Of a DNA stretch of 64,000 bases, positions 30,155 through 38,730 are shown in pieces (the first letter of the stretch is position 1; each line of letters opens with the position of its first letter). The DNA is from Serratia liquefaciens (lineage in GTDB: Bacteria > Pseudomonadota > Gammaproteobacteria > Enterobacterales > Enterobacteriaceae). Location: contig JAAXZN010000028.1 of NCBI GenBank assembly GCA_012719855.1, positions 104,731-168,730 of the forward strand, written 5' to 3'. Position numbers and translations under genes: made by a program. Under the pieces are notes generated by a model. It made no database searches. It had not been told where the DNA came from and saw nothing but the letters and a program-made list of their open reading frames with translations.

Positions 30155-30919
30155 TTACTCAGTACCAGGGAGATCCACAATCTTGGAGGTGATTTCCTTC
30201 TTCGCGTCGTTCAACTCTATGATAAACTGAGCATCAGCGTTCAAGCGAGCAAATACAGCTGCCCCCATAATTCGCCCGGCATCTACATCGCTCTGCCAGT
30301 GTGCGCCACAAATTACTCTGCTTTGGCCAAACTCATAGCCACGCTGTAAAAGAAGATTTTGTCTTTCCGGTCTTATTTCGGCCAGCACCAATGCTGTTGC
30401 CCATCCTAAAGTGGTATGCCCTGAAGGGTAGGAACCATTCATTCGAAGTTTGACTTCATCTTCAGGAGTGCAAGTATGCGAATTGAAAAACATAAAAGGT
30501 CTTGGTCGCATATAATAACGTTTGGCCGATGCTGTAGCGAACCGCCCGGCATCTATTCGAATTTTTTTTAACAACTGATAAGTCGCTGGCGTTTCTGATG
30601 GAGAAATATTGACCCCTAGCGCTTTCTAAAAAGGTTTCCCAATATTATCATCCGATAAATTAGCATCGGCAATTGCATGGTGCCATCTGTCGGTTCCTGC
30701 CAGACTTCGGCCTTGTTCATATGCGGCTTTATCCATTAAAAATGCTATGCTGTCACTCCGTGGTGGCAAAGGTAGAATCGACAAGCTATCAGGTGCCTGA
30801 GGAGCGGATAAAAAAGAATTCCGGGCTGAACCCTGAATTTTTTCATGAGCAAATAGGATTTCAGGAATTAACACAATAACAAAAAAAATAGCAGTCGTAA
30901 TATTGAAGATTTTACTCAT
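30155..30919 (-). pseudogene. Class A nonspecific acid phosphatase (PhoN-like) with in-frame amber codon
   Basis: The reading frame matches periplasmic PhoN-type acid phosphatases over its length but carries a TAG at 30628-30626, after residue 97 (DNIGKPF). The first part has a signal peptide (MSKIFNITTAIFFVIVLIPE, ends LFA) and PhoN-like SLSILPLPPRSDSIAFLMDKA. After the stop the same frame continues KALGVNISPSETPATYQ and contains the full active-site signature: K-x6-RP (KRYYMRPRP), PSGH (GSYPSGHTT) and SR-x5-H-x3-D (SRVICGAHWQSD). Nothing else is damaged. So it is a recent nonsense mutation, or an amber codon that is read through or suppressed. It is the last gene behind the transferase fusion in the island. 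Confidence 0.85.
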
Positions 30920-30979
30920 AAAAACACCCAGAAATAAGAAAATAAAAAAATTAAAATAAATAATAAAACTTACCTTCTG

Positions 30980-32446
30980 CTAAAAATCATTCAGTAAAAA
31001 AGTCTTAAAATCATTATAACAAGATGCCGACATTGATAAACCAGCGGCTTTCGCCCACTCTTCAAATGGTGGGGAGGATTTCATATAAGTAGCGTGTGCT
31101 ATTTGAGAATAGTTAATAAAATTAACCAGGAATGCTCTATAAAAATTATCTATATCATCAACATACTGCTCATACACTTGAAAGAAACCGACCACGAGCG
31201 AATGAAAATACCCGTCATTATATATACGTTCAAAACAAAGCAAAGAAAGAATGAAGGGGAAATCATACATCATATCCCCACACTGCCTCATTCTATCAAT
31301 AAACACCAATTCATAATTAGGCGCCATAAGTATATTTCGTAAATGCAAGTCTCCGTGAATCCTCGTAAAATAGCCATAGGTATTCTCATTAATTTCCTGA
31401 AGGCGATCTGATTTTCTTACTGCACATATTTTTTCATAGTCTTTAATAATAATAGGTTCTGCCCAATGAAGCTTCGCCAGAAAATCAGCAAGATTGTTAA
31501 CTAACTCAGATACTCTCCCATGTCTTTCCCGTACAATAACTTCCAGTGTTTCACCCGGGGTAAATAAATAGTTAATAGAACAATCCTGCAATTGACTTCT
31601 TACGTGAGCAGGAAAGCTATTATACTGACGGTGTAACGCCCTGGCGTCAGATGAAAATTGACATTTTTTTTCAACACGGTAGGAGTCGTAAAGTCGCGTC
31701 TGCACACTTCCGGAAATCGGATTTTCTATGTCGGCATCCTCGATCATATATTCGGCAATCTGTCGCATATAATCATAATAATCCGTTTTGTTTTCGACCA
31801 ACATTTGAGTAAGATGGCCTTCAGATATTTTAAATGCTCGCTTAACTGGAGCGATGAGATCATAGTAGTCCCCACGACCTAACCTAAATACTTTATCAGT
31901 TCTCTCAACTTTACTTTCGTGAATAGGGAAATCCATATACTCCAGACTTAATTGTTTCATGGCAGTAGTAAAACAAGCCGGCAAATCCGTAGCACTCAGC
32001 GCAGCTGCACAAATGTGGCCATCAGGGATCCCGTTTTTTCGTAAATAATGTCGAAGATACTCAGTTGCTGCGGCCAGAGAAGCCCCCGAGTCAACAAAAT
32101 CGACTACTACCCAATGGGATTTTTTCTTTAACCTTACATCAGAAATAAACCTCTGGAAGTGATCACTAAGTGCAATCATTTGGTCTCTGGAAAGTGGCTC
32201 TCTTAATAATGAAATATTTTCACCAGGATAATTATGACGAAAACCACTAAGCGGCAATATAATTACTTGGTCAGACCCTAAGTAACACTCAATAAAAGCC
32301 ATCAATGGTGTAGGTGTACGTCCGACACCGATAAATATAACTGGACATTTATCAGACGTTCTTTCAATAAGAGATAATCCCAAACGTTTTAGCTGTTGAT
32401 ACTCAAATGGAGAGACCGTCAATCCATTATTTACTTGACCATTCAT
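30980..32446 (-). CDS. Phosphoribosyltransferase-like / aminoglycoside-phosphotransferase-like fusion protein
   Basis: 488-residue cytosolic protein that appears to join two enzyme folds. Residues about 1-200 resemble a type I phosphoribosyltransferase: an early VIFIGVGRTPTPLMAF strand-loop and the PRPP-type motif VVVDFVDSGASL (113-124). Residues about 250-488 resemble an APH/choline-kinase-like phosphotransferase: FLAKLH, the catalytic loop HGDLHLRN (364-371) and the metal-binding Asp384 in VFIDRM, where the usual DFE/DW is replaced. Both assignments come from motifs only. The gene lies between an ABC exporter and an acid phosphatase remnant in an AT-rich operon with glycosyltransferases. 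It may prime, phosphorylate or protect against the operon product. I do not recognise a described protein with this pairing. Confidence 0.7.
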   Translation of the reverse strand: MNGQVNNGLTVSPFEYQQLKRLGLSLIERTSDKCPVIFIGVGRTPTPLMAFIECYLGSDQVIILPLSGFRHNYPGENISLLREPLSRDQMIALSDHFQRFISDVRLKKKSHWVVVDFVDSGASLAAATEYLRHYLRKNGIPDGHICAAALSATDLPACFTTAMKQLSLEYMDFPIHESKVERTDKVFRLGRGDYYDLIAPVKRAFKISEGHLTQMLVENKTDYYDYMRQIAEYMIEDADIENPISGSVQTRLYDSYRVEKKCQFSSDARALHRQYNSFPAHVRSQLQDCSINYLFTPGETLEVIVRERHGRVSELVNNLADFLAKLHWAEPIIIKDYEKICAVRKSDRLQEINENTYGYFTRIHGDLHLRNILMAPNYELVFIDRMRQCGDMMYDFPFILSLLCFERIYNDGYFHSLVVGFFQVYEQYVDDIDNFYRAFLVNFINYSQIAHATYMKSSPPFEEWAKAAGLSMSASCYNDFKTFLLNDF

Positions 32447-32544
32447 AATGTACTTCCCACAATTAACAATTTATGATTTGATATAAGATCATCTTGAAAG
32501 TAAAAATTAATACGAATTTTAATTAAAAACCAATAATACGTATT

Positions 32545-34314
32545 CTATTTCTCCACAAATTGCTGATATTCAAATAATTTCTTATACAGTCCGCCATGCA
32601 GTAGCATGAGTTTGTCATGAGAACCTTGCTCAACAATCCGACCATTATCGAAAACCAATATTCTATCCATCTTGGATAAAGTGGAAAGACGATGAGCAAT
32701 CACCAAAGTAGTTCTGTTGCGCATCAGAATATCCATTGACTGTTGTATATGAGTTTCACTTTCACTGTCTAAACTTGATGTAGCTTCATCAAGAATCAAT
32801 AAAGGTGCGTCCATCAGGAAAGCACGCGCTATTGCCACGCGCTGACGCTCCCCACCAGATAATTTGACGCCACGCTCACCCACTTGCGTCTCATACCCTT
32901 CGGGCAAGTGACTAATTAACTCGTGAATTCCAGCTAACTTCGCCGCAGTCACTATTTCATCATGGCTAGCATCGGGCCTGGCATAAGCAATATTTTCAGC
33001 TAGTGAACGGTGGAATAATAGTGGTTCCTGAGGAACGATGGCGATTTGACTTCGCAAGGAAGCCAATTGCATTTGAGCGATATCTTGGCCATCAATAGTT
33101 ATTTTCCCACTCTGAATATCATAGAGTCGCTGGATCAACCTAACGAACGTCGATTTACCCGACCCTGAATATCCGACCAGACCAACGCGCTCACCAGGCG
33201 TAACCATTACACTAAGATGTTGATAAAGAGGTACTGAATCGGCGGCACAGTAACTGAAATTCACTTCAGAAAAACAAATCTCACCGCGTTTAATCTCCGT
33301 ATGTACAGCAACATGTTGTTCGGATTGTTCAGTAGGGGAATGTTCGAATCCAACCAACGCCTCCAACTCATTCACCGACCGCTGGAGATGACGAAAATTG
33401 CTCCCTATCCGCCGCAGATAACCTTGCAACATAAAAAGGGTCGTCAGCATAAATGTGATATCCCCGACATTAATCAGACCGCGTTCCCACAGTAGCAATA
33501 ACAGCCCCAATATCATGGTTTGCAATGCAGCCAGCATTAAGTCTTGCACACCGCCGTTAACATTGCTGCGCATCCAGGCCCACGAAGTGTGGTGACGCCA
33601 AAGGGCCATGATCTTTGAGAGCCTCTCTTCTTCTCGTACTTCTGCGCCAAAGGCTTTTACTACTGCGTTACAGCTTAAAGCATCGGCCAAGGCTCCACCG
33701 ATGCGGCTGTCCCAGGCGTTACCCTTACGTGCAACGGGTGCAACATAAAGCACTGTCAAAATCACGGTCACCACGCTAAATAAAGCCACTCCTACGGCAA
33801 AAACACCGCCGGCTACAGGCCAATGCAACCCTACAGTAATAGTACTGCCGATCAACATAACCCCAATAGGTAACAAACCTGCCAATAGCGTTTCATTAAA
33901 GGAGACCAAGGCCCACATGCCACGAGTTATTTGTCTAACCGTCGAGCCAGCGAAACCATTCGCATGCCAATCAGTGGTAAATGACTGTATTTGCTTAAAA
34001 GCACGCCCCCCAGCTAAACTCATCATCGTCAACGTCAATGATGCAATATTTACATTAAGGCATTGGCGTAAAAAAACACCGGACACGCCCAATCCAATCA
34101 TCATGTAAAAAGCTGTCATTGGACTGTCCCCCGCAGTCAATACGTTGACAAAATCGGCAGCAAATAACGGCATGAGAATATCGCTTAACGCAGAGAGTAT
34201 CGCTATTATTACAATCGTCCCTATCCGCCACGGCCTCTCGGCCCATTGCCTAAAAACAAATAAAAATGTCTTTTTTAAGGAGGAGTCATCTGAAAATTCT
34301 TTTTTATCACTCAT
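32545..34314 (-). CDS. ABC exporter, fused membrane and ATPase domains
   Basis: Half-size ABC exporter of 589 residues with six membrane helices in the first 310 residues. The ATPase domain carries Walker A GYSGSGKS (Lys387), signature LSGGERQRVAIARA, Walker B LLILDEATSSLD and the H-loop IAHRLST. The N terminus (MSDKKEFSDDSSLKKTF) has no C39 peptidase domain, so it is not a bacteriocin-processing exporter. I chose ATG 34314 over an upstream in-frame TTG. It lies between a membrane glycosyltransferase and the transferase fusion and probably exports the operon product; a lipid or antibiotic flippase role is also possible. Confidence 0.9.
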   Translation of the reverse strand: MSDKKEFSDDSSLKKTFLFVFRQWAERPWRIGTIVIIAILSALSDILMPLFAADFVNVLTAGDSPMTAFYMMIGLGVSGVFLRQCLNVNIASLTLTMMSLAGGRAFKQIQSFTTDWHANGFAGSTVRQITRGMWALVSFNETLLAGLLPIGVMLIGSTITVGLHWPVAGGVFAVGVALFSVVTVILTVLYVAPVARKGNAWDSRIGGALADALSCNAVVKAFGAEVREEERLSKIMALWRHHTSWAWMRSNVNGGVQDLMLAALQTMILGLLLLLWERGLINVGDITFMLTTLFMLQGYLRRIGSNFRHLQRSVNELEALVGFEHSPTEQSEQHVAVHTEIKRGEICFSEVNFSYCAADSVPLYQHLSVMVTPGERVGLVGYSGSGKSTFVRLIQRLYDIQSGKITIDGQDIAQMQLASLRSQIAIVPQEPLLFHRSLAENIAYARPDASHDEIVTAAKLAGIHELISHLPEGYETQVGERGVKLSGGERQRVAIARAFLMDAPLLILDEATSSLDSESETHIQQSMDILMRNRTTLVIAHRLSTLSKMDRILVFDNGRIVEQGSHDKLMLLHGGLYKKLFEYQQFVEK

Positions 34315-34383
34315 ATATTCACCACTTACCAATTAAAGTTTCAGAACAACACCGATAACAGCCGCTATTTTTTCTCAAACAAA

Positions 34384-35634
34384 TCACTCTTTTGGCGTTT
34401 TAAACCACAAATCAACTTTAGGATTAGCCATTAAAAAATAACTATAAACAGCGCCAACACAGTTAATAAAGCTTTTTATTAAAAGCGCAATGTAAATTCT
34501 TGACGAGTTAGCATGAGCTTTAAAAAAAATATCAATTATTGGTTTATGTAATAACACCACGTACCAATAAATCAACATCAGCATGAGAACAACAGCTGGC
34601 CACCATTGAAAAGAAAACGATATTCCTAATGCTAAAATTGTCAATATAGGACCAAAAGGCCATTGCAACATCTGAAAAATACGCTTCCCTAGCAAAAGAA
34701 AACGTTTTTTATCTTTCACTTTAGATCTGGAGCGCATTAATATCATTATTGAAGATAAATCGCCCGCATGCCAACGAGCAGATTGTCGCACCGCTATAGC
34801 TAACCAGGGAACAGACGAATAATAATCAAAATAAGGTAAAGGTCTTGCGTAAACTTTATCCAAAACAGCCTTATAACCAAATAACAGGTCTTCCGTTACT
34901 GTTTCTGTAGGAAAAGGATTATTCTCAAGGTACTGTCTTCGAATAAATAAACCATGTCCGATACAATAAGACAAAAGGATCGTTTTTTGCTTACGGTAAT
35001 TTTTCAATAAGGCTGGTAATTCATGACTCATCATCCACCGAGTTTGGAAGATCGCGGATGCCTTTCCCAGAAGAGATAGCTCAGTGAAGTTTGTCGAATA
35101 GACTGGCGGCATTTGATAGATTTCCTCCCCGTGAACATCTTGGGAGACATAATCCAGTCCGCGTGGATCGGGTCGTGAGTCCGCGTCAAAAACCCCATAA
35201 TATGTTTCCATATCATCAGTATTTAACATGGACCTTAAACGCCTTACGGCGTAGTTTATCTGACTAGCTTTGTTACCCGTAGTAAATGGATAATGAATAA
35301 TTAAAACCTCCTCCGATAAATATGGCTGTATTTTTTTATATGTTTTATTTTCCTTTTTGGACCCTTCTTTTTGAGTAGTCACAAATACCAATCTACTATT
35401 AGGATAGGATGCCAAAATTTGTTTGAAATACTTTGTCGTCCCATCGATAACAGCACACTCATCCATAACAGGAATCAAAATAACAAGTCGATTTATTTTT
35501 TTTGCAAGCAATAAATCCCTAGATTCATCAGCAATAAACTCCCGACTCTTTTTTATATTACTGTACTGCCGTACATTGATAATAAGAAGAATGCAGACCG
35601 ATATAAAAACAAAGCCAACCATGAAAACCATCAT
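34384..35634 (-). CDS. Membrane-bound family 2 glycosyltransferase
   Basis: 416-residue GT2 enzyme with one N-terminal helix (about 3-22) and about four helices in the C-terminal 110 residues, the build of processive or membrane-lipid glycosyltransferases. Catalytic signatures: VILIPVMDE, DAD at 150-152 (YGVFDADSRPD), ED in TVTEDLLFG and the QxxRW motif QSARW (from residue 284). I chose ATG 35634, which overlaps the kinase stop (ATGA) and has GGAG before it; an ATG four codons earlier is possible. The sugar and acceptor are unknown. Product export by the next gene's ABC protein is plausible. Confidence 0.86.
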   Translation of the reverse strand: MMVFMVGFVFISVCILLIINVRQYSNIKKSREFIADESRDLLLAKKINRLVILIPVMDECAVIDGTTKYFKQILASYPNSRLVFVTTQKEGSKKENKTYKKIQPYLSEEVLIIHYPFTTGNKASQINYAVRRLRSMLNTDDMETYYGVFDADSRPDPRGLDYVSQDVHGEEIYQMPPVYSTNFTELSLLGKASAIFQTRWMMSHELPALLKNYRKQKTILLSYCIGHGLFIRRQYLENNPFPTETVTEDLLFGYKAVLDKVYARPLPYFDYYSSVPWLAIAVRQSARWHAGDLSSIMILMRSRSKVKDKKRFLLLGKRIFQMLQWPFGPILTILALGISFSFQWWPAVVLMLMLIYWYVVLLHKPIIDIFFKAHANSSRIYIALLIKSFINCVGAVYSYFLMANPKVDLWFKTPKE

Positions 35635-36284
35635 TTTTCTCCACATCTGACTTTATCAATAAAAATATTACAATCAATATTCGCATTCTGCGAAGAAGAG
35701 AAGTTCACAAGCCATTGTTTTAATTGACTAACCTTTTCTTCCGTTTTTAATTCTGCGTCAATAACAAACAGCGGAATTCCGGTAATCGATGTGAATAATT
35801 GTTGGTAAGCATAGAGAGTGTCATTCAAGAAACTCTCACAGCGCCAAAATTCAGGTAATCCCTTAGTTATACGATTGGCAATCTTTTTTTCCTGTCTAGC
35901 AATAGACTCTACACTGCTAATATCGACATAAATCACACATTCTGGTTTGGGTAAACTGCCATCTGCGATCTTGTCTTCATACATCCTGACTGTCGACTCA
36001 AAAATATCAAGTGATGACCATCGGCTGTAAGCATAGGCATAACAAAGGTGTGTAAAATAAGAGCGATCGTAGAAAGTTAATTTATTATTACGCATCCTTT
36101 CCGCCTCCTTACTTATAAACCAGTTATTAATTCTCTCTACCTCATTAAGGGATTTTCCATTACCAGGGAAATCATCTCTACTAAGTACTTTTCCTAATTC
36201 GAAACAAACTGAATCGCCCTGTTGTGCCAGAGCGTTAACCAATAAACTTTTGCCGGCACAGGGCAACCCTTCGATAAAAATCAT
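35631..36284 (-). CDS. P-loop nucleotide/deoxynucleoside kinase-like protein
   Basis: 217-residue P-loop protein of the thymidylate kinase/deoxynucleoside kinase type. Walker A is GLPCAGKS (6-13). The family DRS motif appears as YDRSYFTHLCYAY, and VIYVDIS, then a lid-like RQEKKIANRITKG, follow. Its ATG overlaps the stop of the upstream glycosyltransferase by four bases (ATGA), and the next gene starts in its own stop: tight translational coupling of three genes. Substrate unknown. A nucleotide kinase between two glycosyltransferases could supply or phosphorylate a nucleoside, sugar or lipid building block. Confidence 0.75.
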   Translation of the reverse strand: MIFIEGLPCAGKSLLVNALAQQGDSVCFELGKVLSRDDFPGNGKSLNEVERINNWFISKEAERMRNNKLTFYDRSYFTHLCYAYAYSRWSSLDIFESTVRMYEDKIADGSLPKPECVIYVDISSVESIARQEKKIANRITKGLPEFWRCESFLNDTLYAYQQLFTSITGIPLFVIDAELKTEEKVSQLKQWLVNFSSSQNANIDCNIFIDKVRCGEK

Positions 36285-36991
36285 TTGAACTTCTCCTCAA
36301 AAATAAGTTTAGATTTTTTTATCTCACTTTTAGAGTCGATACCCAAAGAGGAAAAGGTTGAGTGGCAGAAATGGAAAACAAAACAATCAAGTGCCAGCCC
36401 TATTTTAAAATTAAATTCTAGCGCTCTACGACAAAAATCATCATCGGTATGATAACCAGACTCAAAAGATTCATCCAACAACCCAACTTTTTCTAAAACC
36501 TCACGTTTCATCAATAAACAATGGCCATAGGCACTGGAAATTGATATAGAACGCGTATGGTTTTTAACATAAATAGCTTCACTAAATTTTTCCAGATCGT
36601 CGACTAGCGGATCAAACCCAATCAGTAATGGATTTTCACCATCATCTGGTACTGAAGCTATATTGGTTAATGGGGCAATGATGTCATATTTATTTAGATG
36701 TTCAAGCATACGTTGTAGTACGTTAGCTGGAAGTATTACGTCATTATTGGCGAAAAGAACACAATCATTTTCCACCTGTAATAGCCCCTGATTCATTCCC
36801 TTGGTATATCCGAGATTGACTTCATTAGTGATCAACGTTGCGTCAAGGCTATTAAGATACAACTGCATATCTTCATCACTTCCGTTATCAACGATAATCA
36901 ATCTACTCTCAATTTGATCTGCCAGTGAGTTTACAAAAATGGTCGTTTTTTCCATTTGATTAAAAACTGGCACTACAACATCAATAACCAT
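36281..36991 (-). CDS. Soluble family 2 glycosyltransferase
   Basis: 236-residue GT2 enzyme, GT-A fold. Visible motifs: VVVPVFNQMEKT and LIIVDNGSDE (nucleotide-binding strands), NEVNLGYTKGMNQGL, the DxD-like FANNDV, and HTDDDFCRRALEF with the acidic catalytic pair. It resembles rhamnosyl- or N-acetylhexosaminyltransferase-like GT2 enzymes of surface polysaccharide clusters. First gene of the AT-rich leftward operon, with the promoter expected in the 212-bp gap to the divergent LuxR-type gene. Donor and acceptor unknown. Confidence 0.85.
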   Translation of the reverse strand: MVIDVVVPVFNQMEKTTIFVNSLADQIESRLIIVDNGSDEDMQLYLNSLDATLITNEVNLGYTKGMNQGLLQVENDCVLFANNDVILPANVLQRMLEHLNKYDIIAPLTNIASVPDDGENPLLIGFDPLVDDLEKFSEAIYVKNHTRSISISSAYGHCLLMKREVLEKVGLLDESFESGYHTDDDFCRRALEFNFKIGLALDCFVFHFCHSTFSSLGIDSKSEIKKSKLIFEEKFK

Positions 36992-37203
36992 TCTATTCAG
37001 ATCCTATTTACATTTAATTAATATCTCCTGATGCGTAACACTTTATAAATACAACCTAAATTAAAGTTTAAAAAAACACATCAGAACAGCATGGAATCTT
37101 ATCTGCATAACAACGTTCTAGCCATCAGGTAATCACCTGAGATCCCTAAAGCCCCTTAAAAAAATAATACATAAATAAGGCTTTTGCCTGATATAAAAAA
37201 ATC

Positions 37204-37907
37204 ATGATAATTGTTTTAATTCGTAACTCACAAAAACAAATAACAACTAATAAAATGAATGTAAAATCAAATACTGATAATGAATTAATAAACAAAATTC
37301 ATGATGACAATAATAGAATCCGATGCCGACTGGCTATAATTAGCAACTGTACATTAACTTCTTATGGGTTGAGCGATTTATTGGTTCCTCATGTTGAACA
37401 TTTCCATTCTTTCTCATCCCCCATTGAATTCATGAAAAACAGAGAGGAAGAGCATGGTTTTGTATTGTTTCATGTCAGCACCAAGAACTTACCCTTTTTG
37501 CACAATATTTCGTTATTATACCGACGCTTATACCGCGCTCAAAGTTGTTATCCAGCATTATTAATCGATCCCAGAACGATACATAGCCGCAGTCTGGCAA
37601 TAAAAATGGACTCACCTGCCATATTCAGTATTCTTCAGCCAGTTTCCGTATTATTGAACGGACTTTTGTCCTGGATGATACAAAAAAAAGAACAACCAAC
37701 GGAAAAAAAATGCCGCTGCCAATACTGACAGAAAAAGAACGGCAAGTAGTATTGGCCACGCTAAAAGGAATGCCCATAGCAACGCTGGCACGCCAGAGAG
37801 GGGTTAATGTTAAAACGGTATATACGCAAAGACGAACGGCAATGGATAGGCTCGGCATAAAAAATACCCATGAGTTACTCTGCTTAAGCGTACAGGGATT
37901 ACTCTAA
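37204..37907 (+). pseudogene. LuxR-type regulator split by a one-base shift at an A8 run
   Basis: An N-terminal domain (from ATG 37204 or, more likely, 37255, to a stop at 37728) is followed in another frame by a complete LuxR helix-turn-helix (LTEKERQVVLATLKGMPIATL, 37710-37907). An extra A in either of two A8 runs (37682-37689, 37703-37710) would join them as ...PTEKK-MPLPILTEK..., giving about 217-234 residues, the length of BglJ/RcsA-like regulators; the N domain has no obvious phospho-acceptor Asp, as in that group. The second run ends in the ATG of the HTH part, so it could also be made separately by coupled re-initiation. It is divergent from the glycosyltransferase operon and is its likely regulator. 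Options: pseudogene, phase-variable gene, frameshifting, or sequencing error. Confidence 0.65.
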
Positions 37908-37940
37908 GCTTGATCTAATGCATTTATGGCGGGCAGAACA

Positions 37941-37965
37941 AGAAACCGGCGCAAAGCCGGTTTCT
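37941..37965 (-). terminator. Hairpin downstream of yaiA
   Basis: AGAAACCGGC and GCCGGTTTCT form a perfect 10-bp stem around a five-base loop. On the minus strand it is followed by TGTTCT, a poor U-run. It lies 13 bp past the yaiA stop and marks the right edge of the island. Confidence 0.55.
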
Positions 37966-37977
37966 GAGGGAGAATGA

Positions 37978-38178
37978 TTAGTCTTCCAGCGCAGGGTCCT
38001 CATAGCGATGCTTGGCATCCAGCGCCTCCTGCTCGGTTTCGTGCTCACTGAGCAGCGTATTGGGCTCTATATCATCGGTGCGCACCTCAAAACGGTGCAT
38101 ATGCAAGCTGGGATCGCCTCGGTCAACGGCGACCACTCGGGCGGTTCTCGGATAGCCAGGTCGGTTATTTTCGCGCAT
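37978..38178 (-). CDS. yaiA: YaiA family small protein
   Basis: 66-residue conserved enterobacterial protein of unknown function. It aligns by eye with E. coli YaiA: YPRTARVVAV near the start and LLSEHETEQEALDAKHRYEDP at the end (E. coli: [21 protein letters not shown]). In E. coli yaiA follows aroL in the aroL-yaiA-aroM transcript; here aroL lies 3.2 kb upstream and aroM is absent, with the AT-rich island in its place. Function remains unknown. Confidence 0.88.
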   Translation of the reverse strand: MRENNRPGYPRTARVVAVDRGDPSLHMHRFEVRTDDIEPNTLLSEHETEQEALDAKHRYEDPALED

Positions 38179-38224
38179 GCTGATCTCCCGTGTTATTTCA
38201 CACAGCTAAGTATAGCAGCGCGAT

Positions 38225-38629
38225 TTATGCCGACATGCGGGACCCCAGATCACGATCGGCACGATCGCCTTCCAGCAACTGCGTCAGTTCATCGCAGGCG
38301 CAGATTTTGCCCTCACGCACGGTGAAATGCGCCAGTACCTTAACCCGACTAAGGCTGCCATCGCGCTTTTCCACCCGCACCCTATGGTGTGTCAACACCG
38401 AGTCATCCTGCCCGGCAATGGCGACCATCTCCAGCGTCATGCTGCGAGTCAATTGCTTGAGCAGCGCCATGTGTTGCATAAACTGCATGTAGTCCAGCGT
38501 CTTGCCGTCCACCTGTTGACGGTAATCCGCACTGAAAAGCTCGGCGATCAGCGCCGGCTGGTGTTGCGGAGCGGCGACGATCTTTTGCAAGGCATCGAGC
38601 ACCAGAGCTGTGGGGGTTTTCGGGGTCAT
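38225..38629 (-). CDS. SnoaL/NTF2-like fold protein
   Basis: 134-residue protein from ATG 38629 (GGAG eight bases upstream). The pattern of a helix-rich start (ALVLDALQKIVAAPQHQPAL), then EMVAIAGQDDSVLTHHRVRVEK and KVLAHFTVREGKICACDELTQL, fits the cone-shaped NTF2/SnoaL fold used by small isomerases, hydrolases and ligand-binding proteins. No catalytic identity can be read. Divergent from the AraC-type gene, which may regulate it. Confidence 0.7.
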   Translation of the reverse strand: MTPKTPTALVLDALQKIVAAPQHQPALIAELFSADYRQQVDGKTLDYMQFMQHMALLKQLTRSMTLEMVAIAGQDDSVLTHHRVRVEKRDGSLSRVKVLAHFTVREGKICACDELTQLLEGDRADRDLGSRMSA

Positions 38630-38730
38630 GGTCGATCTCCAGAATTGAATGACGCGGAGATCATAAAACGCACAAGGCATGGCATAATAACCACATCTGG
38701 ACATTTTATACCGTAAATCGGCCAATCATT

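Noticed and set aside
32545..34314. ABC exporter as the dedicated microcin exporter
   Set aside because: It has no N-terminal C39 peptidase domain, no membrane fusion partner nearby, and is embedded in the glycosyltransferase operon 7 kb away.
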